This document shows, in pieces, positions 1-7,204 of a stretch of DNA of 9,740 nt. Made by a program: the position numbers and the translations under genes. The stretch is from an uncultured Dorea sp. (GTDB taxonomy: Bacteria; Bacillota_A; Clostridia; Lachnospirales; Lachnospiraceae), in contig CAJTRO010000077.1 of the NCBI GenBank assembly GCA_910579015.1, forward strand, positions 302 through 10,041, written 5' to 3'. Positions within the stretch are counted from its first letter, which is position 1, and each line of letters opens with the position of its first letter. The notes under the pieces are model-generated. The model had not been told where the DNA came from. It did no database searches and was given only the letters and a program-made list of their open reading frames with translations.

Positions 1-43
1 CGATTTCTCTGAAAGCCCCATAAAATCTAGCTATTTTACTAAT

Positions 44-59
44 GAATTCGCAAGAATTC
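44..59 (-). terminator. Weak hairpin just after tuf
   Basis: Two GAATTC hexamers (44-49 and 54-59) are separated by four bases. Each is self-complementary, so they can pair into a 6-bp stem with a 4-base loop starting a few bases past the tuf stop. No run of U follows on the minus-strand transcript, so this is at best a weak terminator or a 3' end stabiliser. The rest of 1-62 shows nothing else that I can support. Confidence 0.25.
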
Positions 60-62
60 TAT

Positions 63-1250
63 TTACTCAATAATCGTAGCCACACGGCCAGATCCTACTG
101 TACGTCCACCCTCACGGATAGCGAATGTAAGTCCCTGCTCCATAGCAACTGGATGGATCAGCTCAACTGACATCTCTACGTTATCACCAGGCATACACAT
201 CTCTACACCCTCTGGAAGGTTGCAGACACCTGTAACGTCTGTTGTTCTGAAATAGAACTGTGGTCTGTAGTTGTTGAAGAATGGAGTATGACGTCCACCT
301 TCATCCTTTGTCAGAACGTAAACCTGAGCTGTAAACTTGTGATGGCACTTAACTGTACCTGGTTTGATCAGAACCTGTCCTCTTTCGATCTCTGTTCTCT
401 GAACACCACGGAGAAGAGCACCGATGTTATCACCAGCCTGAGCCTCGTCAAGCAGCTTACGGAACATCTCAACACCAGTTACAACAGTCTTTCTTGTCTC
501 CTCATGGATACCGATGATCTCAACTTCATCAGATACATGAAGAACACCACGCTCTACTCTACCAGTAGCAACTGTTCCACGTCCTGTGATAGAGAATACG
601 TCCTCTACAGGCATCAGGAACGGCTGATCTGTTGCACGCTGTGGATCCGGGATATAATCATCAACTGTAGCCATAAGCTCCATGATCTTGTCGCCCCACT
701 CTCCTTCTGGCTCCTCAAGAGCCTTCAGAGCAGAACCCTTAATGATCGGGCAGTCTGTGAACTCATATTCCTCTAACTGCTCTGTAACTTCCATCTCAAC
801 AAGCTCGATCAGCTCATCATCATCAACCATATCACACTTGTTAAGGAATACTACGATGTAAGGAACACCTACCTGACGTGAAAGCAGGATGTGCTCTTTT
901 GTCTGAGCCATAACACCATCGGTGGCAGCAACTACGAGGATAGCACCGTCCATCTGAGCAGCTCCAGTGATCATGTTCTTAACGTAGTCAGCATGTCCCG
1001 GGCAGTCAACGTGTGCATAGTGACGCTTATCTGTCTCATACTCAACGTGAGCTGTAGAAATCGTGATACCACGCTCTCTCTCTTCCGGAGCCTTGTCGAT
1101 GTTGTCAAATGCAACTTCTGCGTTACCAGCAACTCTCTTGGACAGAACCTTTGTGATAGCAGCCGTCAGAGTTGTCTTACCGTGGTCAACGTGACCGATT
1201 GTACCAATATTACAATGTGGTTTGTTTCTTTCAAATTTAGCTTTAGCCAT
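63..1250 (-). CDS. tuf: Elongation factor Tu
   Basis: EF-Tu is the GTPase that carries aminoacyl-tRNA to the ribosomal A site in the cytoplasm. The 395-residue length is normal for the family. The GTPase motifs are all present: P-loop GHVDHGKT at 19-26, the switch I stretch ERGITI at 59-64, DCPGH at 82-86 and NKCD at 137-140. Domains 2 and 3 follow, and the C-terminal region reads AIREGGRTVGSG, the usual sequence. An AAGGAGG ribosome binding site lies at 1261-1267, ten bases before the ATG. It is the last gene of the str cluster, 118 bases after fusA, and has its own promoter in that gap, so it can be transcribed both with the operon and alone. Clostridia may carry a second tuf elsewhere; that cannot be judged here. 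Nothing in it looks broken. Confidence 0.98.
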   Translation of the reverse strand: MAKAKFERNKPHCNIGTIGHVDHGKTTLTAAITKVLSKRVAGNAEVAFDNIDKAPEERERGITISTAHVEYETDKRHYAHVDCPGHADYVKNMITGAAQMDGAILVVAATDGVMAQTKEHILLSRQVGVPYIVVFLNKCDMVDDDELIELVEMEVTEQLEEYEFTDCPIIKGSALKALEEPEGEWGDKIMELMATVDDYIPDPQRATDQPFLMPVEDVFSITGRGTVATGRVERGVLHVSDEVEIIGIHEETRKTVVTGVEMFRKLLDEAQAGDNIGALLRGVQRTEIERGQVLIKPGTVKCHHKFTAQVYVLTKDEGGRHTPFFNNYRPQFYFRTTDVTGVCNLPEGVEMCMPGDNVEMSVELIHPVAMEQGLTFAIREGGRTVGSGRVATIIE

Positions 1251-1321
1251 TTTGAATAATCCTCCTTATTACTGTGCCATGAACGGCATGTTATATATTT
1301 TCGTTTGCTCAGCTAACATTG

Positions 1322-1350
1322 ATTATATTTCAAATCATGCAGTTTTTCAA
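1322..1350 (-). promoter_or_regulatory. tuf promoter (sigma-A type)
   Basis: On the minus strand TTGAAA (1345-1350), a 17-base spacer and a perfect TATAAT (1322-1327) form a near-consensus promoter. Transcription should start near 1315, giving a leader of about 65 bases that contains the AAGGAGG site. No obvious terminator follows fusA, so read-through from the str operon probably adds to tuf expression. Confidence 0.75.
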
Positions 1351-1368
1351 GCCTTTTTACAATATAAA

Positions 1369-3486
1369 TTAATCATTTTTATTAGATAATACTTTTTCCT
1401 GTACAGATTTCGGTACTGGCTCGTATTTCTCGAAGAACATAGAGTAATTTCCACGTCCCTGTGTCCTTGAACGAAGGTCTGTAGAATATCCGAACATCTC
1501 GGACAACGGAACGTATCCGCGCACGATCTTACCGCCGCCAAGGTCGTCCATACCTTCAATCCTTCCACGACGGGAGTTGATATCACCGATAACGTCTCCC
1601 ATATACTCTTCCGGCATTGTCACTTCCACCTTCATGATAGGCTCGCACAATATCGGAGCAGCCTTCTTCATAGCGTCCTTAAACGCCAGTGATCCGGCAA
1701 TATGGAACGCCATCTCACTTGAATCGACTTCGTGGTAAGAACCATCGTATACATTCGCCTTAACACCTACAACCGGGAATCCGCCAAGGATACCAGCCTG
1801 CATAGCTTCCTCGATACCTTCTCCGATCTTCGGGATATATTCCTTCGGGATCGCACCGCCGACTACCGTAGACTCGAACTTGAAGACTTCCTCACCGTTG
1901 ATATCCATCGGCTCGAACTTAACCTTACAATGTCCGTACTGTCCACGTCCACCGGACTGCTTCGCGTACTTGCTGTCAACGTCAACCGCCTTGGTAAATG
2001 CTTCCTTGTAAGCAACCTGAGGCGCGCCTACGTTAGCCTCTACCTTGAACTCACGGAGAAGTCTGTCAACGATAATCTCCAGATGAAGCTCTCCCATTCC
2101 GGCGATGATCGTCTGGCCTGTCTCCTGGTCAGTATGCGCACGGAAGGTCGGATCCTCTTCTGCAAGCTTCGCAAGCGACTCTCCAAGCTTGCCCTGAGAA
2201 GCCTTGGTCTTCGGCTCGATCGCAAGCTCGATAACCGGCTCCGGGAACTCCATGGACTCTAAGATTACCGGGTGCTGCTCATCACAGATCGTATCACCTG
2301 TTGTCGTAAACTTGAATCCGATCGCCGCAGCGATATCTCCGGAATATACCTTACTGAGCTCTTCTCTTTTATTTGCGTGCATCTGAAGGATACGTCCTAC
2401 ACGCTCCTTCTTGCCCTTTGTTGCATTCAGTACGTAAGAACCGGAGTTCATCGTACCGGAATAAACTCTGAAATATGCCAGCTTACCAACGAACGGATCC
2501 GTCATGATCTTAAATGCAAGCGCTGAAAACGGCTCTTCATCGGAAGAATGTCTGACCGTATCATTTCCGTCTGCATCTACGCCCTGGATCGGCGGGATGT
2601 CAAGCGGAGACGGCATGAATTCCACAACAGCGTCCAGAAGCTTCTGAACACCTTTGTTCCTGTAAGCTGTTCCACAACATACCGGAACTGCCGTACACTC
2701 GCAGGTTGCTTTTCTCAAAACAGCCTTTAACTCATCTACGGACGGCTCCTCGCCCTCCAGATAAGCCATCATCAGATCGTCGTCTAATTCACAGATCTTC
2801 TCAACCAGTTCTGAACGGTAAAGCTCTGCGTCATCTGCCATATCCTCCGGAATGTCAACGATCGAGATATCATCTCCCTTATTATCATTATAGATATAAG
2901 CCTTCATCTCGAAGAGGTCGACAATCCCCTTGAAATCGTCTTCTTTTCCGATCGGAAGCTGGATGCAGATCGCATTCTTTCCCAATCTGGTCTTGATCTG
3001 TTCTACTGCACCATAGAAATTGGCTCCCAGGATATCCATCTTGTTAATGAATGCCATTCTTGGTACATTGTATGTGTCTGCCTGACGCCATACATTTTCT
3101 GACTGCGGTTCAACTCCGCCCTTAGCACAAAATACACCAACTGCGCCGTCAAGTACACGGAGTGAACGCTCTACTTCTACTGTAAAGTCAACGTGTCCCG
3201 GAGTATCAATGATATTGATACGGTGCTCTAATTCACCCTCTTTTGGCTTGCAGTTCTCCTGCAAAGTCCAGTGACATGTTGTCGCAGCGGAAGTAATGGT
3301 GATACCTCTCTCCTGTTCCTGAGCCATCCAGTCCATTGTAGCAGTACCTTCATGAGTATCACCAATCTTGTGATTAACACCGGTATAATACAGAATACGC
3401 TCTGTTGTTGTCGTCTTTCCGGCATCAATATGCGCCATAATACCGATATTTCTAGTTCTCTCTAATGGGTATTCTCTTCCTGCCAT
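1369..3486 (-). CDS. fusA: Elongation factor G
   Basis: EF-G is the translocation GTPase, which moves tRNAs and mRNA through the ribosome after peptide transfer and also acts in ribosome recycling. The protein has 705 residues, at the upper end of the normal range. GTPase motifs visible are AHIDAGKT at 18-25, ERGIT at 59-63, DTPGH at 94-98 and NKMD at 148-151. Domains II to V follow, including the domain IV segment with SGGRGQYGH. The start is chosen because MAGREYPLERTRNIGI matches the family N-terminus and an AGGAGG site (3492-3497) sits five bases before the ATG. That site overlaps the stop codon of rpsG, so the two genes are probably translationally coupled. The gene is full length and shows no obvious resistance-type change that I could recognise by eye. 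Confidence 0.98.
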   Translation of the reverse strand: MAGREYPLERTRNIGIMAHIDAGKTTTTERILYYTGVNHKIGDTHEGTATMDWMAQEQERGITITSAATTCHWTLQENCKPKEGELEHRINIIDTPGHVDFTVEVERSLRVLDGAVGVFCAKGGVEPQSENVWRQADTYNVPRMAFINKMDILGANFYGAVEQIKTRLGKNAICIQLPIGKEDDFKGIVDLFEMKAYIYNDNKGDDISIVDIPEDMADDAELYRSELVEKICELDDDLMMAYLEGEEPSVDELKAVLRKATCECTAVPVCCGTAYRNKGVQKLLDAVVEFMPSPLDIPPIQGVDADGNDTVRHSSDEEPFSALAFKIMTDPFVGKLAYFRVYSGTMNSGSYVLNATKGKKERVGRILQMHANKREELSKVYSGDIAAAIGFKFTTTGDTICDEQHPVILESMEFPEPVIELAIEPKTKASQGKLGESLAKLAEEDPTFRAHTDQETGQTIIAGMGELHLEIIVDRLLREFKVEANVGAPQVAYKEAFTKAVDVDSKYAKQSGGRGQYGHCKVKFEPMDINGEEVFKFESTVVGGAIPKEYIPKIGEGIEEAMQAGILGGFPVVGVKANVYDGSYHEVDSSEMAFHIAGSLAFKDAMKKAAPILCEPIMKVEVTMPEEYMGDVIGDINSRRGRIEGMDDLGGGKIVRGYVPLSEMFGYSTDLRSRTQGRGNYSMFFEKYEPVPKSVQEKVLSNKND

Positions 3487-3495
3487 TGCTGCCTC

Positions 3496-3966
3496 CTAGA
3501 ATCTGTAATGTGCAAATGCCTTATTTGCCTCAGCCATCTTATGCATGTCTTCTTTTCTCTTCACTGATGCGCCTGTATTGTTCGCCGCATCAAGAATCTC
3601 ATTCGCCAGTCTCTCCTGCATGGTCTTCTCGCCTCTCTTGCGTGAGAACATGGTGAGCCAGCGAAGTGCAAGAGCCTGTCTTCTCTCTGCTCTTACTTCG
3701 ATCGGCACCTGATAAGTCGCTCCACCGATACGTCTTGCCTTCACTTCGAGTACAGGCATGATATTGTTCATAGCCTCTTCGAACACGTCGACAGCCGGCT
3801 TATCGGATTTTGCCGCAATTCTTTCAAATGCTCCGTATACAATCTTCTGTGCTACCCCTTTCTTGCCATCAAGCATGATGTTGTTGATCAGCTTGGTAAC
3901 CACTTTGTTGTTGTATAACGGATCTGCTAATACATCTCTCTTCTGGGTATGTCCTTTACGTGGCAC
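3496..3966 (-). CDS. rpsG: 30S ribosomal protein S7
   Basis: S7 nucleates assembly of the 30S head by binding the 3' domain of 16S rRNA. I place the start at a GTG (3964-3966), which gives 156 residues beginning (M)PRKGHTQKRDVLADP, the standard S7 N-terminus and length. A strong AAGGAGG site (3975-3981) lies eight bases before this GTG. The frame stays open upstream to an ATG at 4032, but those 22 extra codons do not resemble S7, and the ribosome binding site would fall inside them. Conserved S7 segments include the RRIGGATYQVP region and the C-terminal HKMAEANKAFAHYRF. The stop codon overlaps the fusA ribosome binding site. rpsL lies 242 bases upstream, an unusually long gap for this operon. 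Confidence 0.95.
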   Translation of the reverse strand: MPRKGHTQKRDVLADPLYNNKVVTKLINNIMLDGKKGVAQKIVYGAFERIAAKSDKPAVDVFEEAMNNIMPVLEVKARRIGGATYQVPIEVRAERRQALALRWLTMFSRKRGEKTMQERLANEILDAANNTGASVKRKEDMHKMAEANKAFAHYRF

Positions 3967-4208
3967 GGTCCTTCCCTCCTTAAACATATTGTACAGCCTG
4001 TCGGCCGCACTGATTAATTCATCGGTACTCACATGTGTCTTTCTAATGATACTGTGTAGTGCAATGTATATATCCTTGCAACTTACTTAATCATAGTTCT
4101 GTTTGTGACTACTTAAATTGTAATAAATGAAGTTCTTCTTCTCTTCGTTCAGAAGAACAAAGTAATCTCTAACCTCATGCTGCGTTAACACTTGCATTCG
4201 CTAAGAGC
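3967..4208 (-). other. rpsL-rpsG intergenic region
   Basis: This 242-base gap contains no gene that I can support. The part next to rpsG (3967-4032) is an open reading frame extension without S7 similarity. The middle holds a clear hairpin at 4132-4158, listed separately. I see no convincing -35/-10 pair on the minus strand, so rpsG and fusA probably depend on transcription coming from rpsL. Confidence 0.5.
4132..4158 (-). other. Hairpin in the rpsL-rpsG gap
   Basis: GTTCTTCT (4132-4139) and AGAAGAAC (4151-4158) form a perfect 8-bp stem with an 11-base loop about 50 bases after the rpsL stop. On the minus-strand transcript it is followed by a mixed A/U stretch rather than a clean U run, so it is not a good intrinsic terminator. 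It could be an RNA processing or stabilising element, or part of a ribosomal-protein control site. In E. coli, S7 binds the equivalent intergenic region, but I have no sequence evidence that the mechanism is shared here. Confidence 0.4.
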
Positions 4209-4631
4209 TTACTTTTTAGCGTCTTTCGGCCTCTTTGCACCATACTTGGAACGTGCCTGTCTTCTCTTTGCGACACCTGCCGTATCAAGCGTTCCTCTTA
4301 CGATATGATATCTTGTACCTGGAAGGTCCTTTACTCTTCCTCCACGGATCAGAACCACACTATGCTCCTGCAAGTTGTGTCCTTCTCCCGGGATATAGCT
4401 TGTTACCTCGATACCGTTAGACAGACGAACTCTGGCAATCTTACGAAGCGCTGAGTTAGGCTTCTTAGGTGTTGCAGTCTTAACCGCAGTACATACGCCT
4501 CTCTTCTGCGGAGAGGATGCATCTGTACTTCTCTTTCTCAAAGAGTTATACCCCTTCTGAAGTGCTGGAGCTGTAGACTTCTTTACAGATGTCTGACGGC
4601 CTTTCTTTACTAACTGGTTAAATGTTGGCAT
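4209..4631 (-). CDS. rpsL: 30S ribosomal protein S12
   Basis: S12 sits at the decoding centre of the small subunit and affects accuracy of tRNA selection. It has 140 residues; the extra residues around 20-44 are typical of the longer Gram-positive form. The streptomycin-related sites carry the sensitive-type residues: Lys56-Lys57 in TPKKPNSA and Lys101 in GGRVKDLPG. Asp102 is the position that carries methylthiolation in E. coli. An AGGAGGTG site (4639-4646) precedes the ATG by seven bases. It is the first gene of the str cluster here, with two candidate promoters upstream. The IS array begins about 140 bases before its start codon. Confidence 0.98.
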   Translation of the reverse strand: MPTFNQLVKKGRQTSVKKSTAPALQKGYNSLRKRSTDASSPQKRGVCTAVKTATPKKPNSALRKIARVRLSNGIEVTSYIPGEGHNLQEHSVVLIRGGRVKDLPGTRYHIVRGTLDTAGVAKRRQARSKYGAKRPKDAKK

Positions 4632-4649
4632 TCTCTTTCACCTCCTACG

Positions 4650-4678
4650 ATTATAATAAGTTGCATATTTGCTGCCAA
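4650..4678 (-). promoter_or_regulatory. rpsL proximal promoter P2
   Basis: On the minus strand TTGGCA (4673-4678), a 17-base spacer and a perfect TATAAT (4650-4655) form a near-consensus sigma-A promoter. The -10 ends only 18 bases before the ATG, so the transcript would begin at or inside the AGGAGG ribosome binding site and have almost no leader. That is unusual, and either makes P2 weak for translation or means the match is partly coincidental. Confidence 0.5.
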
Positions 4679-4757
4679 TCTTGCCGGAAATCTTTTTGCC
4701 GGCCGCGTATCCTAATGAAACATACGATTCCCGTACATTTCCAGTATACGCTAGATT

Positions 4758-4786
4758 AGTTTATTACGAATAATTACCCTTGTCAA
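4758..4786 (-). promoter_or_regulatory. rpsL distal promoter P1
   Basis: On the minus strand a perfect TTGACA (4781-4786), a 17-base spacer and TAAACT (4758-4763) form a plausible sigma-A promoter, giving a leader of about 120 bases before rpsL. The edge of the tandem repeat (4767/4768) falls inside the spacer. The -35 and 13 spacer bases belong to repeat unit 1, and the -10 belongs to unique sequence. The -10 matches TATAAT at four of six positions. A TATACT at 4743-4748 is an alternative -10 but has no good -35 at the right distance. Confidence 0.55.
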
Positions 4787-4847
4787 GGGCTTTTTCCGCT
4801 TTTTATCTCATTTTCTCCTGCACAGGGCTTATATTCCCGTTCTGCCC

Positions 4848-5156
4848 TCAGTTCAGCACCCCGATCGTAAGCTCGTTCATCCATTTCCGCTTCTGCTCCA
4901 TGGAGGAATGTACATAACGGTTCAGCGTTATATTCACATTCGCATGTCCAAGTATCTCACTTAGAGTCTTCACATCAAACCCCTTCTCTATACACCTTGT
5001 CGCAAATGTGTGGCGTAGCGTATGAAAATTCGTCGTATCCAGATTACATTCCGTCAGATATCTCTTGAAAATATTCTCCAGTGTTCTCGGCTCGATAAAA
5101 TCATTGTCAAGCCCGGTCAGCACGAATACGTTGTCCGGGAGTTCGACACTTCCCAT
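4848..5156 (-). pseudogene. Tyrosine integrase 3' remnant, unit 1
   Basis: These 102 codons are the C-terminal catalytic end of a phage or integrative-element tyrosine recombinase, normally around 350-400 residues. The visible catalytic residues are His45 and Arg48 (HTLRH), His71 (LGHAN) and the nucleophile Tyr81 (NRYVH). The N-terminal DNA-binding domains and the first catalytic Arg are missing, so it cannot be an active recombinase. The open frame starts with a few codons (MGSVE) that overlap the inverted repeat of the neighbouring IS, so the IS probably cut the gene at about 5141. No ribosome binding site precedes this ATG. It reads toward rpsL, and its stop lies about 60 bases before the P1 -35. 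Confidence 0.85.
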
Positions 5157-5173
5157 TACCCAAAAACTTCTTA

Positions 5174-5199
5174 AAGCCTTATTTTAGGCTTATTTTTTT
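5174..5199 (+). terminator. Inward terminator at IS left end, copy 1
   Basis: AAGCCT (5174-5179) pairs with AGGCTT (5186-5191) across a 6-base loop and is followed by seven T (5193-5199) on the plus strand. It lies between the IS end and the transposase promoter, so it would stop transcripts entering from outside. IS elements often use such insulation to avoid activation by neighbouring promoters. Confidence 0.65.
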
Positions 5200-5219
5200 G
5201 TCAAATTTTCCCTATTTTT

Positions 5220-5231
5220 ATGTTGTATGTG
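5220..5231. repeat. Inner inverted repeat, left arm, copy 1
   Basis: ATGTTGTATGTG here is the exact reverse complement of 7135-7146, which begins five bases after the transposase stop. It overlaps the -35 region of the transposase promoter. It could be a transposase binding site or the true IS end. The matching pair in copy 2 is 7679-7690 and 9594-9605. Confidence 0.5.
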
Positions 5232-5251
5232 CTGTATGTATATGATATAAT
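5223..5251 (+). promoter_or_regulatory. Transposase promoter, copy 1
   Basis: A perfect TATAAT (5246-5251) is preceded by TGA, an extended -10 (TGnTATAAT). The -35 at 17 bases is a weak TTGTAT (5223-5228). The start point should fall near 5258, right at the GAGGTGA ribosome binding site (5258-5264), so the mRNA would have only about 13 leader bases. The -35 overlaps the inner inverted repeat, so transposase bound there could repress its own gene. Confidence 0.65.
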
Positions 5252-5270
5252 GGTTATGAGGTGATGTTTT

Positions 5271-7130
5271 ATGAAGCTATACTATGATAAACGTCTTAAA
5301 GATCCTACCTATTATGCTCAGCAAGGCATTCGGAATGGGAAAAAAACGACCACCAGAAATGTTAAAAACTTTGGGAAACATTCTGAACTTTTAAAAATAA
5401 CAGATGATCCGGAAGCTTATGTAAGAGAAGAAATCAAAAAAATGAATGAAGAATACCGGATTGGCAGAGTCACTTTTAACCTGACTGCTGATTTCAATGA
5501 AAAAGTGAAACATACACCGGATGCGGCGTCTGCTTCCAATTGGGTTAATATCGGATACTTTTTTTTGCAGTACATTATGGAAGGTCTTAACCTGAAAGAA
5601 TTCTTTTCCCAAAAAAGCAGCGGGCGTAAAGTTACTTTTGACTGCTTTACAATCTCGCGCTTTCTTACATATGCAAGGATTCTGGATCCCAGATCCAAAT
5701 TTGCCACATGGAACCATCTGGCATCCTATTATGAACAACCCTGTTTTGATTACCAGCACATCCTTCGGTTTATGGACTTATTAGAAACTAATTATGACTC
5801 TTATCTGAATTGGCTTTTTAAAAACAGTAACTCGGTCGTGAAACGGGACACTTCTGTCCTCTACTATGATTGTACAAATTTCTATTTTGAGTGTGAACAG
5901 CCAGATGAAGACGTGGTTGATGAAGTGACTGGCGAAATCATCAATGGATTAAGGAAATTTGGCATAAGCAAAGAACACCGTCCGAATCCCATCGTAGAAA
6001 TGGGGCTTTTCATGGACAGCAGGGGCATTCCGATCACCATGTGCCTCCATCCCGGAAATACCAGTGAGCAGGTAACTGCTGTCCCTTTGGAAAAAGAAGT
6101 ACTCCAGATGCTGGATGGGGCAAAATTCATTTATTGTGCGGATGCCGGGCTGGGTTCTTATAACATCCGCAAGTTCAACAGTATGGGAGGCCGGGCATTT
6201 ATTGTCACACAGTCCATCAAAAAGCTCAGTGATATTCTAAAAAAATCTGTATTCAATGACTTTGACTACAAACTGCTTTCTAATGACGCACCGGTAAAAA
6301 TCAGTGGTATGAAGGAATTTGACAGGCACCTGGAAGAGAACCTGAAATTATACAATGATTTTGCCTATAAGATCATTGATGCAGATAAAGCCGTAGACCT
6401 TGGGCTGTATGAGGAAAAAATCCTTAAAAATGGTAAAGTCAAACGTGTAAAAGCAACCGGACTCCTAAAACAACGCATCATTATCACATTTTCACGGAAA
6501 ATGATGGAATACCAGAGGGCTGTACGCGAACGGCAGATTGAACGCGCTAAAAAACTATTGGAAAAGAAAGATCCTGAGGAAATCAAAAAGGGACCAAATG
6601 ATATAAAGAGATTTATGAAAAGGGTGACACATACAAAATCCGGTGAAAAGGCAGCCGTTGAATATCTGCTTGATGAAGCGAAGATTGCAGAGGAAGAAAA
6701 ATACGACGGCTATTATGCTGTGGCGACAAACCTTCTGGATCCAGCCAAAGACATTCTGGACGTATCACATAAAAGATACCAGATTGAAGCCTGTTTCCGG
6801 ATTATAAAAACCAATTTCACAGGAAGGCCTGTAAACCATCGGCTGCCAAACCGTATCAAAGCACATTTTCTGATCTGCTATACTGCATTGCTGGTATATC
6901 GTTTACTGGAGGCCAAGTTAGATGATCAGGAGACTCATGTAACACCACAGGATTTAATCACTACTTTAAGAAACATGAACGTTACTAATATCCATGATGT
7001 TGAATATATGGCACTCTATAATGGAAGCAGGGCACTAGATGCCCTGGAGCAATTAACATCTTTGAATCTGGACAGGCTGCATTATAAACCCAAGGATTTA
7101 AATGGAAAAATAAAAAAAATTTTGAGATAG
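5271..7130 (+). CDS. IS1634-family transposase, copy 1 (Ala507)
   Basis: A DDE transposase of 619 residues that would cut and rejoin the ends of its own IS. The N-terminus (MKLYYDKRLKDPTYYAQQGI) is typical of IS1634-family proteins from Clostridia. The likely catalytic residues are Asp200 (YYDCTN), Asp291 (CADAGLG) and Glu506 (YQIEACF). Arg502 and Lys513 complete the R-x3-E-x6-K part of the IS4/IS1634 signature; Ser replaces the usual Tyr. The long gap between Asp291 and Glu506 fits the insertion domain seen in this group. A GAGGTGA site lies six bases before the ATG. This copy has Ala507 directly after the catalytic Glu, where copy 2 has Asp. The frame is otherwise intact, and activity of this version is uncertain. 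It points away from rpsL. Confidence 0.93.
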   Translation: MKLYYDKRLKDPTYYAQQGIRNGKKTTTRNVKNFGKHSELLKITDDPEAYVREEIKKMNEEYRIGRVTFNLTADFNEKVKHTPDAASASNWVNIGYFFLQYIMEGLNLKEFFSQKSSGRKVTFDCFTISRFLTYARILDPRSKFATWNHLASYYEQPCFDYQHILRFMDLLETNYDSYLNWLFKNSNSVVKRDTSVLYYDCTNFYFECEQPDEDVVDEVTGEIINGLRKFGISKEHRPNPIVEMGLFMDSRGIPITMCLHPGNTSEQVTAVPLEKEVLQMLDGAKFIYCADAGLGSYNIRKFNSMGGRAFIVTQSIKKLSDILKKSVFNDFDYKLLSNDAPVKISGMKEFDRHLEENLKLYNDFAYKIIDADKAVDLGLYEEKILKNGKVKRVKATGLLKQRIIITFSRKMMEYQRAVRERQIERAKKLLEKKDPEEIKKGPNDIKRFMKRVTHTKSGEKAAVEYLLDEAKIAEEEKYDGYYAVATNLLDPAKDILDVSHKRYQIEACFRIIKTNFTGRPVNHRLPNRIKAHFLICYTALLVYRLLEAKLDDQETHVTPQDLITTLRNMNVTNIHDVEYMALYNGSRALDALEQLTSLNLDRLHYKPKDLNGKIKKILR

Positions 7131-7134
7131 GGTT

Positions 7135-7146
7135 CACATACAACAT
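7135..7146. repeat. Inner inverted repeat, right arm, copy 1
   Basis: CACATACAACAT, exact reverse complement of 5220-5231, placed five bases after the transposase stop. The tight spacing to the stop codon is typical of an IS right end, so the shorter element reading cannot be excluded. Confidence 0.5.
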
Positions 7147-7161
7147 TTATATACAAGGAAG

Positions 7162-7204
7162 AATCCGATAACCCCAGTATTTATAAGGATTATCGGATTT
7201 TTTT
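7162..7204 (+). terminator. Transposase terminator, copy 1
   Basis: A perfect 10-bp stem, AATCCGATAA (7162-7171) with TTATCGGATT (7190-7199), an 18-base loop and a run of seven T (7198-7204). It should end the transposase transcript before it runs antisense through the integrase remnant of the next unit. Confidence 0.85.

Noticed and set aside
288..1259. Open frames on the plus strand opposite tuf
   Set aside because: They run antisense to a fully conserved gene, have no domain features and lack good ribosome binding sites.
1732..2933. Open frames on the plus strand opposite fusA
   Set aside because: They are shadows of fusA codon bias. Their composition follows fusA, and no motif is recognisable.
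3967..4032. N-terminal extension of rpsG to an ATG at 4032
   Set aside because: The 22 extra codons do not look like S7, and a strong AAGGAGG sits inside them, eight bases before a GTG that gives the exact standard S7 start and length.
4778..4804. CCCTTGTCAAGGG palindrome followed by T-rich bases, as a plus-strand terminator
   Set aside because: The stem is only five base pairs with a 3-base loop and an interrupted T-run, and no plus-strand gene precedes it in unit 1. The same bases are better explained as the P1 -35.
4758..5156. Integrase remnant as evidence of an active integrative element with an att site near rpsL
   Set aside because: Only the C-terminal end remains, no att-like direct repeat separate from the tandem array was seen, and no other element genes are present.
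5199..5204. Outward TTGACA (minus strand) as a promoter driving the integrase remnant
   Set aside because: No acceptable -10 lies 16-18 bases downstream, and the remnant has no ribosome binding site.
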